Assembly (NCBI GenBank): GCA_035555855.1
Contig: DATMGD010000004.1
Location: forward strand, 62,001-126,000
Origin: Palsa-892 sp035555855
GTDB taxonomy: Bacteria > Pseudomonadota > Alphaproteobacteria > Rhizobiales > Xanthobacteraceae
Length of the DNA stretch: 64,000 nucleotides
Direction of reading: 5' to 3'
Shown: one piece after another, positions 16,654 through 25,208 of the stretch
Position numbering within the stretch: position 1 is the stretch's first letter
Layout of the letters: each line of letters begins with the position of its first letter
The notes under the pieces: generated by a model
Seen by the model: the letters and a program-made list of their open reading frames with translations, nothing else
The model's database searches: none
What the model was told of the DNA's origin: nothing
Made by a program: the position numbers and the translations under genes

Positions 16654-17663
16654 GACCAGCTCCGGTGCGCCTGGCGCAGGAGCGCGATGAAGAACGGCGT
16701 GCCGATCACCGCCGTGAGAATACCGAGCGGCACTTCGACGACCGCCATCGTGCGGGCGAGCGTGTCGATCAAAAGAAGATAACCGCCGCCGAGAATGGCC
16801 GTCGTGGGCAGGAGGCGCGGAAAACTCGGGCCGACGAGAAAGCGCGCAAGATGCGGCACGACGAGGCCGACCCAGCCGATGATGCCTGCGGCGGAGACGC
16901 TTGCTGCTGTGGCGAGCGTTGCCGCGGCAACGACCGCCGCACGCAACAGCCCGGTCGGGATGCCGAGCGCGCGCGCCTCTTCCTCCGGCAGGCTCATCGC
17001 ATTCATTCGCCAGCGAAGTGCAAGCAGAACGAAAGTGCCGGCCAGCACCGGGCCGAGGAGCGGCAGAAGATCGGAAGGGCTCGTCGCGGACAGGCTGCCG
17101 AGCAGCCAGAAAGTGATCGCGGGAAGCTGGTTATAGGGATCGGCCAGATATTTGATGAGGCCGATGCCGGCACCGAGCAGCGAGCCGACGACGACACCGG
17201 TGAGCACGAGCACAAGGATGGTATCGCCGCCCCGCAGCGCCGAGCCGATGCCGTAAACGGCAATCACTGCCGCGAGGCCCCCGATGAAGGCGAGCCCCTG
17301 AATGCCGAACACGCCGAGCGAAAAATAGATACCGAGCACCGCGCCGAGTGCCGCACCTGACGATGCTCCGAGAATGTCAGGAGAGACGAGCGGATTGCGA
17401 AACAGGCCCTGGAACGCAGCGCCCGCGACCGAAAGCCCGGCGCCGACAAGAACCGCTGCGACGACACGCGGCCCGCGGATTTGCCAAATGACAGTCTCAA
17501 CGGCAGGCGAGAGAGCTGAAGGCTCGCCGGTAATTTTCGCGAGCAGCACGCGGCCAAGCTCAATGAGCGAAATCGGATAGCGGCCGATCGCAAAAGCGAT
17601 GGCAATTCCCGCAATCAAAATCAGCGAAGCTACAGCAAGGCCGCCGCCCAAGCTCTGTCGCAT
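16650..17663 (-). CDS. FecCD/BtuC-family ABC transporter permease
   Basis: 337-residue inner-membrane permease with about ten helices, the size of BtuC/FhuB-type subunits. Typical FecCD motifs are visible: RGPRVVAAVLVGAGLSVAGAAFQGLFRNPL near residues 65-95, LGIPTGLLRAA, and GIIGWVGLVVPHLARFLVGP near 265-285. ATG 17663 overlaps the stop of the binding-protein gene by one base (TGATG), and its own stop overlaps the ATPase start. Longer in-frame starts upstream lie inside the binding-protein gene and are rejected. Confidence 0.93.
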   Translation of the reverse strand: MRQSLGGGLAVASLILIAGIAIAFAIGRYPISLIELGRVLLAKITGEPSALSPAVETVIWQIRGPRVVAAVLVGAGLSVAGAAFQGLFRNPLVSPDILGASSGAALGAVLGIYFSLGVFGIQGLAFIGGLAAVIAVYGIGSALRGGDTILVLVLTGVVVGSLLGAGIGLIKYLADPYNQLPAITFWLLGSLSATSPSDLLPLLGPVLAGTFVLLALRWRMNAMSLPEEEARALGIPTGLLRAAVVAAATLATAASVSAAGIIGWVGLVVPHLARFLVGPSFPRLLPTTAILGGGYLLLIDTLARTMAVVEVPLGILTAVIGTPFFIALLRQAHRSWS

Positions 17664-18718
17664 CAGCCGCGACCCGCCAGAATGCTGTCGAGCTGCGCGT
17701 CGCTCACCTCGACATGATAGAATTTCGAATAGAACGCGCGCGCAACGCTTTTCAGGTTTTCGGTGAAAATCTCGGGATAGAAAATCTTGCCGAGCCACGG
17801 GAGGCCAATCAGCCGGTTCACCGAAGGCGGGAAGTCGATCCAGCCGAACGGCAGCTTCGGCGCAAGATGCACGCGGCCGGTCTTCACCGCCGAGACAGCA
17901 GCCCAGTTCGGATCGTTACGCACAGCATCGGCAAAGCTTTCCTCGATGGTGACGATGACCTCGGGATCCCAGGCGAGCACTTGTTCGAGAGACACCGAGG
18001 TGAGGCCGCCACGCTGGCCGCTTGCGACGTTGCGCGCGCCCATGATCTCGATCGATTCGACATTAATCGAACCCGCGAGTCCCGTCTCGAGCCCGCGCGG
18101 CCCGCGCGCGTAGTAAACACGCGGACGCTTGTCGTTCGGAACCTTCGCAACGCGCTCGCGCACTGTACGCAAAATTGTTTCGCTCTCGCGCGCGAGAATT
18201 TCTGCGTCGGCCTCGCGGCGGAGAAGCTTGCCGAGCGTACGATAGGTATCGGCGGCAAGCTCGATGCGCCCGTCGAGTAGCGCGTAGGGCACGCCGGTCT
18301 GCTCCTGGACGCGGTCGGCCATCGAAACGAAGGTCTGCGTCGTTGCGCCGGCATCGAGGATGAGGTCAGGTTTCATCTGCACGATGACTTCGAGGTTTGC
18401 GGTATTGCCGCGCCCGGTGATGCGGCCGATCTCGGGTCGGCTCATGACATCGGGCAGAAGAAACGCGCGCTCGTTCGGCCGCGGCGTGCGCGGCCATCCG
18501 GCAAGCAGATCCGGTGCGAGCGTATAGAGCAGGATCGCGGCGGGCGGCCCGGCGGGCAGTACGCGGGCGGCCTTCGCGGGATTAGTGACCTTGCGCCCGG
18601 CGCCATCGGTGATGGTATCCTCTGCGCGAACGGCAAACGGCAGCGCTGAAGCCGCAAGGCCCCAGAGCACACTGCGGCGATGAAGAAGGGTCACGGAGCA
18701 GTCCCTGCCGGGCGGCAT
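17663..18718 (-). CDS. ABC transporter substrate-binding protein (cluster 8 / BtuF-like)
   Basis: 351-residue periplasmic binding protein of the BtuF/FecB fold. The signal region LLHRRSVLWGLAASALPF has a Tat-like RR. Family features are DLILDAGATTQTFVSMADRVQEQTG in the first lobe, a long interlobe helix, and PFGWIDFPPSVNRLIGLPWLGKIFYPE in the second lobe. The last motif recurs in the group that includes the molybdate/tungstate protein MolA, so an oxyanion or a metal chelate is possible. ATG 18718 or GTG 18694 (with AGGGA upstream) may start it. No TonB receptor gene and no cobalamin riboswitch was seen nearby. Confidence 0.85.
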   Translation of the reverse strand: MPPGRDCSVTLLHRRSVLWGLAASALPFAVRAEDTITDGAGRKVTNPAKAARVLPAGPPAAILLYTLAPDLLAGWPRTPRPNERAFLLPDVMSRPEIGRITGRGNTANLEVIVQMKPDLILDAGATTQTFVSMADRVQEQTGVPYALLDGRIELAADTYRTLGKLLRREADAEILARESETILRTVRERVAKVPNDKRPRVYYARGPRGLETGLAGSINVESIEIMGARNVASGQRGGLTSVSLEQVLAWDPEVIVTIEESFADAVRNDPNWAAVSAVKTGRVHLAPKLPFGWIDFPPSVNRLIGLPWLGKIFYPEIFTENLKSVARAFYSKFYHVEVSDAQLDSILAGRG

Positions 18719-18880
18719 ATCCGCCCTTGAAAAAGCGCCAAATCCATCGCCAGCGCGCCATATGCGCCTGACGCCAAGATCATACGATAAACAAATGCCG
18801 GAGCAACGCGCACGCTATCCCTAGAGGATGCGCCGGAACCGTGTCAGCATTGGAGCGTTAGGCATAGCCAGGGAGACATC

Positions 18881-19723
18881 ATGCCAACGCGCGCGTACTG
18901 GTCCGGCAATATCCGGTTGTCGCTTGTTTCGATCCCGATTGAGGTCGTGCCCGCGACCAAGTCGAACGCGAAAATCTCCTTTCATCAGATTCACAAGCCG
19001 AGCGGCTCCCGTATCCGCTACCAGAAGGTTGTGCCCGAGATCGGTCCGGTCGATACCGACGAGATCGTCAAGGGCTACGAAATCGAAAAAGGAAAATACG
19101 TTCTCCTCGAAGACAAGGAGATCGACAAGCTGAAGCTGGAAGCGAAGAAGACGCTCGATCTCGTGCAGTTCGTCGATCTTCACGAGATCGATCCGATCTA
19201 TTTCGAGCGGCCGTTTTTCGTGTTGCCCGACGAAGACGAGGACGATGAAGCCTACATCGTGCTGCGCGATGCGCTGAAGAAAGCGAAGAAGGTCGGGCTT
19301 GGCCAGATCGTCATTCGCGGCAAGGGTACGCTGGTCGCACTCAAGGCCTGCGGCAAGGGCATGCTGCTCGAGACGCTGCGCTATGCCGACGAAGTGAAGA
19401 AGGCGAGTTCCGCCTTCACCGGCATCAAGGAGCAGGAGCCCGAGAAAGACATGATCGAGCTCGCCGAGGAGCTAATCAAGAAGAAGAGCAAAAAATTCGA
19501 TCCTACGGCGTTCAAGGACTCCTATGAAGAAGCGTTGCGTGAATTGATCGAGGCCAAGGCCGAACATCGGCAAGTGCGGCAGATTGAGGAGACGCGCCCG
19601 ACGGCGCAGGTCATCGATCTCATGGAAGCGCTACGCAAGAGTGTCGGCAAAGGCAGCGACGGCAACGCGCGCGGCAAAAAGACGGCGAAACGCCGTAAAT
19701 CCAGCCGCCGCAAGGCGGCGTAA
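18881..19723 (+). CDS. ku: Ku DNA end-binding protein (non-homologous end joining)
   Basis: 280-residue bacterial Ku homodimer subunit that rings broken DNA ends and recruits LigD. It starts with the family hallmark RAYWSGNIRLSLVSIPIEV and shows the core beta-barrel motifs FHQIHKPSGSRIRYQK, IVKGYEIEKGKYVLLEDKE and DPIYFERPFFVLPDE. The Lys/Arg-rich tail (GKKTAKRRKSSRRKAA) is the usual DNA/LigD-interacting extension. The ATG has GGGAG upstream. The ligD start follows its stop by 3 bp, so the two repair genes are one operon. Confidence 0.97.
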   Translation: MPTRAYWSGNIRLSLVSIPIEVVPATKSNAKISFHQIHKPSGSRIRYQKVVPEIGPVDTDEIVKGYEIEKGKYVLLEDKEIDKLKLEAKKTLDLVQFVDLHEIDPIYFERPFFVLPDEDEDDEAYIVLRDALKKAKKVGLGQIVIRGKGTLVALKACGKGMLLETLRYADEVKKASSAFTGIKEQEPEKDMIELAEELIKKKSKKFDPTAFKDSYEEALRELIEAKAEHRQVRQIEETRPTAQVIDLMEALRKSVGKGSDGNARGKKTAKRRKSSRRKAA

Positions 19724-19726
19724 GCC

Positions 19727-20374
19727 GTGGACCGGCTCACAAAATATCGCGCCAAGCGCGACTTCACGCGCACCGCCGAGCCCGAAGGCAAGAGCGCGAA
19801 ATCCGGCAAGAAGCTTTCCTACGTCATCCAGAAACACGCCGCGCGCAGGCTACATTACGATTTTCGGCTTGAATGGAATGGCACGCTGATGAGCTGGGCG
19901 ATACCGAAAGGGCCGAGCGAGAACCCGAACGACAAGCGGCTCGCCGTCCATGTCGAAGATCATCCCATCGCCTATGGCGGCTTCGAGGGCACAATCCCCA
20001 AAGGTGAATACGGCGGCGGCACGGTGATGCTGTGGGATCGCGGCTGGTGGCAGCCGCATGGCGACCCCGACGAGGAAATGGAGAAGGGCAAGCTCGGCTT
20101 TGAGCTGCATGGCGAGCGGTTGAAAGGCAACTGGGCGCTGGTGCGGCTCCGTGCACGCAGCAAACGCGACAAGGACAACTGGCTGCTCATCAAGGAGAAG
20201 GACGGCGTCGCACGCAGCAAGGGCAAGCCCACGGTCGAACGCGAGACCGATAGCGTATCCACCGGCCGCGCGATGGATGAAATTGCCGAGGGCAGGAAGG
20301 TTTGGCACTCGAACAAGCCGAAGAAGCAGGCCGCTTCCAGCTCAAAAAAAAAGATTCGAAGCTCCCGCCACTAA
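19727..20374 (+). CDS. ligD: LigD, N-terminal 3'-phosphoesterase part (frame 1 of a split gene)
   Basis: 215 codons starting at GTG 19727, 3 bp after ku. They encode the 3'-phosphoesterase domain of the multidomain NHEJ ligase, which trims 3' ends. Motifs are FTRTAEPEG, YVIQKHAARRLHYDFRLEWNG (catalytic His and Asp), KGPS, HVEDHPIAYGGFEGTIPKGEYGGGTVMLWDRG, and LKGNWALVRLR. After the domain the reading frame reaches SSKKKIRSSRH and stops at TAA 20372. The ligase and polymerase domains continue in the -1 frame from an A9G tract at 20344-20353. In related Rhizobiales the domains are usually one protein of about 820-900 residues. Confidence 0.9.
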   Translation: MDRLTKYRAKRDFTRTAEPEGKSAKSGKKLSYVIQKHAARRLHYDFRLEWNGTLMSWAIPKGPSENPNDKRLAVHVEDHPIAYGGFEGTIPKGEYGGGTVMLWDRGWWQPHGDPDEEMEKGKLGFELHGERLKGNWALVRLRARSKRDKDNWLLIKEKDGVARSKGKPTVERETDSVSTGRAMDEIAEGRKVWHSNKPKKQAASSSKKKIRSSRH

Positions 20375-22203
20375 AGCTTCCGGCGTTCGTCAAACCGCAG
20401 CTCGCAACGCTCGTTGACGCGCCGCCGCCCGGCGACGAATGGTTGCACGAGATCAAGTTCGACGGTTACCGCGCGATCGCTTCGCTCGCGGGTGAGCGCG
20501 TGGTGATCCGCACGCGGAACGGCCTCGACTGGACGGAGAAATTCGAGAGTCTCAAACCGGCGCTTGTAGCGCTGCCGTGCCGAGCGGCGCTATTCGATGG
20601 CGAGATCGCCATTGCCGATGCAGAAGGTCATACCGATTTCGGCGCGCTGCAGGAAGCGCTCTCGGCAGGAATGGGCGGCTTCGGCTATTACCTGTTCGAT
20701 CTTCTGCACCTCGATGGCGAGGACCTGCGTGGGCGGCCTTTGCACGAGCGCAAGGAGAAACTGAAGGCGCTTCTTGAAGGAGTGCGAGCGCCGCTGCTCT
20801 ATTCCGATCACATTCAGGGCGAGGCCAAGACCGTCTTTGCGCGAGCCTGTGACTTGAAGCTCGAAGGTATCGTCTCCAAAAACCGCAACGATCGCTATCG
20901 TTCGGGTCGCACGCGAAGCTGGCTCAAGGTGAAGTGCGGCATGGAGCAGGAATTCGTCATCATTGGCTGGCGGCCCTCCGATAAAGCGGGGCGGGCGTTT
21001 TCGTCGCTGTTGCTTGCCGTGCACGAAGAAGGAAAGTTGCGCTACGCCGGACGCGTCGGTACCGGCTACACCGGCGAACGGCTCGATGAGCTGGCAAAGC
21101 TATTCAGGAAGCACGCGCGCACGACGCCGCCGGTACCGGATGTGCCGCGCGTGATTGCGCGACACGCGAAGTTTATCGAGCCCGTGCTTGTTGCCGAGAT
21201 TGCGTTCCGCGGCTGGACCCGCGATGGTCTGGTGCGGCAAGGAAGTTTCAAGGGCCTGCGCGAGGACAAGCCCGCGCGCGAAATCGTCCGGGAGAAACCG
21301 ATGCCGAAAGCCAAAGCCGTTAAGCTCGCGAAGCTGGAGGTCGACGAGATCGAGGGCATCCGCATCACCCATCCCGATCGCGTGGTGTTTCCGGGGCAGG
21401 GCGTCACCAAGCGTGACCTCGTCGAATATTATGTCGCGATCAAAAGTCTCATCTTGCCGCACATCGTCGGTCGCCCGCTCTCGCTCGTGCGCTGCCCGCA
21501 GGGCCGCGAGAAGCAATGCTTCTTCCAGAAGCATGCATCTCCCGGCTGGCCGGAGGAGTTACGCAAGATCCGCATCAAGGAAAAATCCGGCAGCGACGAA
21601 TACATGTATGTTGAGGATATTTCCGGCGTCGTTGCCGCGGTACAGATGGGCGTTTTGGAACTGCACATCTGGGGTTCGCATGTCGATGCGGTCGAGAAGC
21701 CCGACCGTCTCGTCTTCGATCTCGACCCGGACGAGGGTCTTTCCTTCGCGAAGGTAAAGGAAGCGGCGCTCGATCTCAAAAGGCGCCTCGAGCATTTCGA
21801 TCTCGAATCTTTCCCGATGGTGACCGGTGGCAAGGGCATTCACGTCGTCGTGCCGCTCAAACCCGATCATTCATGGGACGAGCACCGCGCCTTTGCCGAG
21901 GCGATGGCGCGACTGATGGAGGAAGAAGACCCCGAGCGTTACGTCGCCAACATGTCGAAGAAGAAACGCGCGGGCCGCATCTTCGTCGATTATCTGCGTA
22001 ACCAGCGCGGCTCGACGGCGATCTGTCCTTATTCGACACGGGCGCGAAAGGGCGCTTTCGTCGCAACGCCTCTCGCGTGGCGCAATCTCGGCAAGCTCAA
22101 GGACGCGCATCCGTTCAGCGTCAAGGACGCGAAGAAGATCGCGCGTGCCGGCGATCCCTGGAAGGGTTATCGCGCGCTCAAACAGTCATTGCCAAAGCTT
22201 TAG
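20302..22203 (+). CDS. ligD: LigD, ligase and polymerase part (frame 2 of a split gene)
   Basis: Open frame of 633 codons encoding the ATP-dependent DNA ligase and primase-polymerase domains. Ligase: nucleotidyl-transfer Lys in HEIKFDGYRA (about codon 50), LFDGEIAI, EGIVSKNRNDRYRSGRTRSWLKVKC, then the OB fold. Polymerase (about 350-630): HPDRVVFPGQGVTKRDLVEYY, catalytic FDLDPDEG, VTGGKGIHVVVPL and the final RGSTAICPYSTRAR. The first possible start, TTG 20302, lies inside the upstream frame, and its purine-rich stretch is too close to work well. So it is probably expressed by frameshifting from 19727, or it is a broken gene. Confidence 0.88.
   Translation: MALEQAEEAGRFQLKKKDSKLPPLKLPAFVKPQLATLVDAPPPGDEWLHEIKFDGYRAIASLAGERVVIRTRNGLDWTEKFESLKPALVALPCRAALFDGEIAIADAEGHTDFGALQEALSAGMGGFGYYLFDLLHLDGEDLRGRPLHERKEKLKALLEGVRAPLLYSDHIQGEAKTVFARACDLKLEGIVSKNRNDRYRSGRTRSWLKVKCGMEQEFVIIGWRPSDKAGRAFSSLLLAVHEEGKLRYAGRVGTGYTGERLDELAKLFRKHARTTPPVPDVPRVIARHAKFIEPVLVAEIAFRGWTRDGLVRQGSFKGLREDKPAREIVREKPMPKAKAVKLAKLEVDEIEGIRITHPDRVVFPGQGVTKRDLVEYYVAIKSLILPHIVGRPLSLVRCPQGREKQCFFQKHASPGWPEELRKIRIKEKSGSDEYMYVEDISGVVAAVQMGVLELHIWGSHVDAVEKPDRLVFDLDPDEGLSFAKVKEAALDLKRRLEHFDLESFPMVTGGKGIHVVVPLKPDHSWDEHRAFAEAMARLMEEEDPERYVANMSKKKRAGRIFVDYLRNQRGSTAICPYSTRARKGAFVATPLAWRNLGKLKDAHPFSVKDAKKIARAGDPWKGYRALKQSLPKL
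20344..20380 (+). promoter_or_regulatory. Slippery A9G tract with downstream hairpin: candidate -1 frameshift site in ligD
   Basis: Nine A then G at 20344-20353; in the zero frame this reads A_AAA_AAG, the classical -1 slippery heptamer. Four bases later GAAGCT (20358-20363) pairs with AGCTTC (20375-20380), with an 11-base loop that contains the zero-frame TAA. A -1 shift joins the phosphoesterase frame to the ligase-polymerase frame without losing residues. Confidence 0.55.
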
Positions 22204-22208
22204 ACTTG

Positions 22209-22255
22209 GCGCGTTATCTTAACGCGAACCGGTACCCACTTCGCTTAAAACGCGC
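22209..22255. repeat. Palindromic intergenic repeat, second family
   Basis: GCGCGTT (22209-22215) pairs with AACGCGC (22249-22255). The inside contains AACCGGTACCCACTTCGC, a sequence type common between genes of Bradyrhizobium relatives. It lies between the ligD stop and the ppc stop and touches the latter. Confidence 0.6.
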
Positions 22256-25029
22256 TAGCCGCTGTTCCGTAAGCCTGCCGCGATGCCGTTGATGGTGAGG
22301 TGAATGCCCTCGATGACGCGCTCGTCGCCGCCCTTGGCGCGTTCGCGCTTCAGAAGCTCGATCTGTACGTGATTGAGCGGATCGAGATAAGCGAAGCGGT
22401 TGCGGATCGAACGCGCGAGCAAGGGGTTGCTCTCCAATAGCGCCTGCTGCTTCATGATCTTGCACACCATCTCGATGGTGAGCTGCCACTCGTCGCGAAT
22501 GCGCTTGAAGATCGTCTGGCTCAGTGCGCGGTCCTCGACGAGATCGGCATAGCGCGAAGCGATGCCGATATCGGTCTTGGCGAGTACCATGTCGACGTTC
22601 GACAGCACGACGCGGAAGAAGGGCCACTTCTCATACATCGATTGCAGCACATCCATGCCGGGTTGCGGATGCGCCGCAAGCCATGCCTTCACCGCGCTGC
22701 CGAAGCCGTACCAGCCCGGCAGCATGATGCGCGATTGCGACCAGCTGAACACCCATGGAATGGCGCGAAGATCTTCGATCTTCTGCGAGCGCGTGCGCGA
22801 CGAAGGGCGGCTGCCGATGTTGAGCCGCGCGATTTCGCTGATGACCGTCGATTGCCGGAAATAATCTTCGAAGCCGGGCGTGCCGTACACGAGGTCGCGA
22901 TAGGCTTTGTAGGCGGCGGCGGAAAGCTCCTCCATCACGCCCGCGTAGACGTTCTCGCGCGCATCGTTCGCCGGATGCAGCAGCGAAGCTTCCAGCGTTG
23001 CGGCGGCGAGCGTCTCCAGGTTACGGCGGCCGACTTCGGCGCTCGAATATTTGGCGGCGATGACTTCACCCTGCTCGGTGATGCGGATGCGGCCCTGCAC
23101 CGCGCCCGGCGGCTGCGCGATGATCGCCTGATAGCTTGGGCCGCCGCCGCGGCCGACCGAGCCGCCGCGTCCGTGAAACAGGCAAAGCCGGATGCCGTGG
23201 CGGCGGAACACATCGACGAGTTCGCCTTCGGCCTTGTAAAGCTCCCAGATTGAAGTGAGAAAGCCGCCGTCTTTGTTGCTGTCGGAGTAGCCGAGCATCA
23301 CTTCCTGGATGCCGCCGCGCGTTGCGATCCACTTGCGGTAAGCGGGCAGCGACAGCAGTGCATCCATGATGCGCGCGCAGGCGCGCAGATCGTCGATCGT
23401 CTCGAATAGCGGCGCGATGTTGAGTGCGAGCCCGTCTTCGGCGCTGAACAGCCCGGCTTCCTTCAGGAGTAGCGCGACTTCGAGCACGTCCGAGACGCTT
23501 TCGGCCTTGGAGATGACGTAGTTCTGCACGGCAGTGATGCCATAGCGCTCGCGCGCTGCGGTCGCGGCACGGACGACGCCAAGCTCCGATTGCGCTTCCT
23601 CGGAATAGCCGGAAGCATCGGCGGCAAGCGGCGCGCCGCCTTGCAGATGCTTCAGCAACAACTCGACGCGCGCAGCTTCATCGAGTTCGCGATAGCGGAT
23701 ATTCGAATCAAATTTCGCGAACAGTTCCTCGACCGTGCGCTCATGCACCGCCGAGTTCTGGCGAAGATCGATCGTCGCGAGATGAAAGCCGAAAACATCG
23801 GCCGCACGCCTGAGGTGACGCAGCCTGCCATGCGCGAGCACGGCGGAGCCGTTGGTGCGCAGCGAATGGTCGATGATGTCGAGATCGGCCTTGAATTCTT
23901 CGACGGTGCGATAGGGCGGCGCGTCCGCCGCCGGACGCGGCGGGTCCATCTGCACGAGCGCGCGGGCGCTTGCCGCGAGCCGCGCATAGATGCCGGCGAT
24001 CGAGCGGCGATAGGGCTCGTTGGCGCGATGCGGCGAATGATCGGGCGAAGCCGCAGCCAGCGTTTCGAGTTGCGGCGAGACGCGGATCGTCCGCCCGTCG
24101 AGCGGCAGTTCGCCGCCGAGGCGATGCAGTTCGCTGAGGTAATGCAGGAACGCACGGCGGCTTTGCAGCCGGAACGCTTCGGCGAGCGTCGCCGCGGTGA
24201 CGAACGGATTGCCGTCGCGGTCGCCGCCGATCCAGCTTCCCATCCGAAAGAACGAGGCGAGCCTGAATTCGTCGCGCTGCGCCGCGCCCTTCGCCAGAAA
24301 GTCCTCAAGCCCGGCATAGAAGCGCGGCAGTTCGTGCAGGAACGTGTAGTCGTAATAGGAAATACCGTTGGCGACTTCATCGAGCACCGCGAGCCGCGTG
24401 TTACGGATCAGGTTGGTCTGCCACAACGTCAGCACCGCCTGCCGCAGTGCTTCATCAAAGGCCTCGGATTCTTCCGGCGTGAATTGCGTACGGTCGCGTT
24501 CGGCCAGGAGCCGCGCGATTTCGATTTCGCGATCCAGCGTGCTTTTGCGCCGCACTTCGGTGGGGTGCGCCGTCAACACCGGGCACACGAGCGCGCCGTC
24601 GAAAAATTCCTTGAGCTGGTCACGTGCGATACCGGAGCTTTTCGCGCTCTCGATCGCGTAAGCCATCGTCCCCGGCCGCGGCGCGGAGGCCGCCATGGCG
24701 TGAACGCGGTTGCGGCGGATGTGGTGCTGGTCCTCGGCGATGTTGGCAAGATGCGAAAAATAACCGAAGGCGCGGATGACCTGGATCGTCTGCTCGGGCG
24801 ACAGGCCGTCTAGCGCCGCGGAAAGCTCGCCGCGCGCCGTTTCGTCGTCGCTTTTTCTGAACTGGATCGAAGTCTGGCGGATGCGCTCGACGAGCGCGAA
24901 AGTCTTCTCGCCTTCCTGCGAGCGCACGACGTCGCCGAGGATCTGGCCGAGCAGCCGGATGTCGTCGCGAAGCGGCAGGTCCTTTTCAGCGGCTTCGAGA
25001 GCCGGGGCAGGGGCAAATTGCTGGGACAC
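22255..25029 (-). CDS. ppc: Phosphoenolpyruvate carboxylase
   Basis: 924-residue cytosolic enzyme: PEP + bicarbonate to oxaloacetate + phosphate. Catalytic motifs are LTAHPTEVRRKS (about 155, essential His), GYSDSNKDGGFL (about 577), FHGRGGSVGRGGGP (about 617, phosphate-binding glycine loop), and the C-terminal end GLRNSG, which is the conserved tail shared by all PEPCs. Full length for the family. It replenishes C4 acids and in serine-cycle organisms fixes the CO2 of the cycle; the glyA-sgaA-hprA operon lies 6 kb away. It is monocistronic, convergent with ligD and divergent from the chemoreceptor. Confidence 0.97.
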   Translation of the reverse strand: MSQQFAPAPALEAAEKDLPLRDDIRLLGQILGDVVRSQEGEKTFALVERIRQTSIQFRKSDDETARGELSAALDGLSPEQTIQVIRAFGYFSHLANIAEDQHHIRRNRVHAMAASAPRPGTMAYAIESAKSSGIARDQLKEFFDGALVCPVLTAHPTEVRRKSTLDREIEIARLLAERDRTQFTPEESEAFDEALRQAVLTLWQTNLIRNTRLAVLDEVANGISYYDYTFLHELPRFYAGLEDFLAKGAAQRDEFRLASFFRMGSWIGGDRDGNPFVTAATLAEAFRLQSRRAFLHYLSELHRLGGELPLDGRTIRVSPQLETLAAASPDHSPHRANEPYRRSIAGIYARLAASARALVQMDPPRPAADAPPYRTVEEFKADLDIIDHSLRTNGSAVLAHGRLRHLRRAADVFGFHLATIDLRQNSAVHERTVEELFAKFDSNIRYRELDEAARVELLLKHLQGGAPLAADASGYSEEAQSELGVVRAATAARERYGITAVQNYVISKAESVSDVLEVALLLKEAGLFSAEDGLALNIAPLFETIDDLRACARIMDALLSLPAYRKWIATRGGIQEVMLGYSDSNKDGGFLTSIWELYKAEGELVDVFRRHGIRLCLFHGRGGSVGRGGGPSYQAIIAQPPGAVQGRIRITEQGEVIAAKYSSAEVGRRNLETLAAATLEASLLHPANDARENVYAGVMEELSAAAYKAYRDLVYGTPGFEDYFRQSTVISEIARLNIGSRPSSRTRSQKIEDLRAIPWVFSWSQSRIMLPGWYGFGSAVKAWLAAHPQPGMDVLQSMYEKWPFFRVVLSNVDMVLAKTDIGIASRYADLVEDRALSQTIFKRIRDEWQLTIEMVCKIMKQQALLESNPLLARSIRNRFAYLDPLNHVQIELLKRERAKGGDERVIEGIHLTINGIAAGLRNSG

Positions 25030-25208
25030 GAGTGGCCTTTCCGAACCAATCTTAGAGGCAAAAACGCAAGGTAACGCAACTATTTGGCACTGGTTAGGTA
25101 ATATATAACCGCCGCGTCATACCGGGATCATGTCGGCAGAATCTTAACTTTATTCAACCAATTCTAGCTCCGGTTGGTTTGCCCGCTACGGGCTCGGATG
25201 GGGCTGAT

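Noticed and set aside
18719..18880. Cobalamin riboswitch or metal box before the ABC importer
   Set aside because: No B12-box or other conserved riboswitch core was recognised; only a loose palindrome around CATATG was seen.
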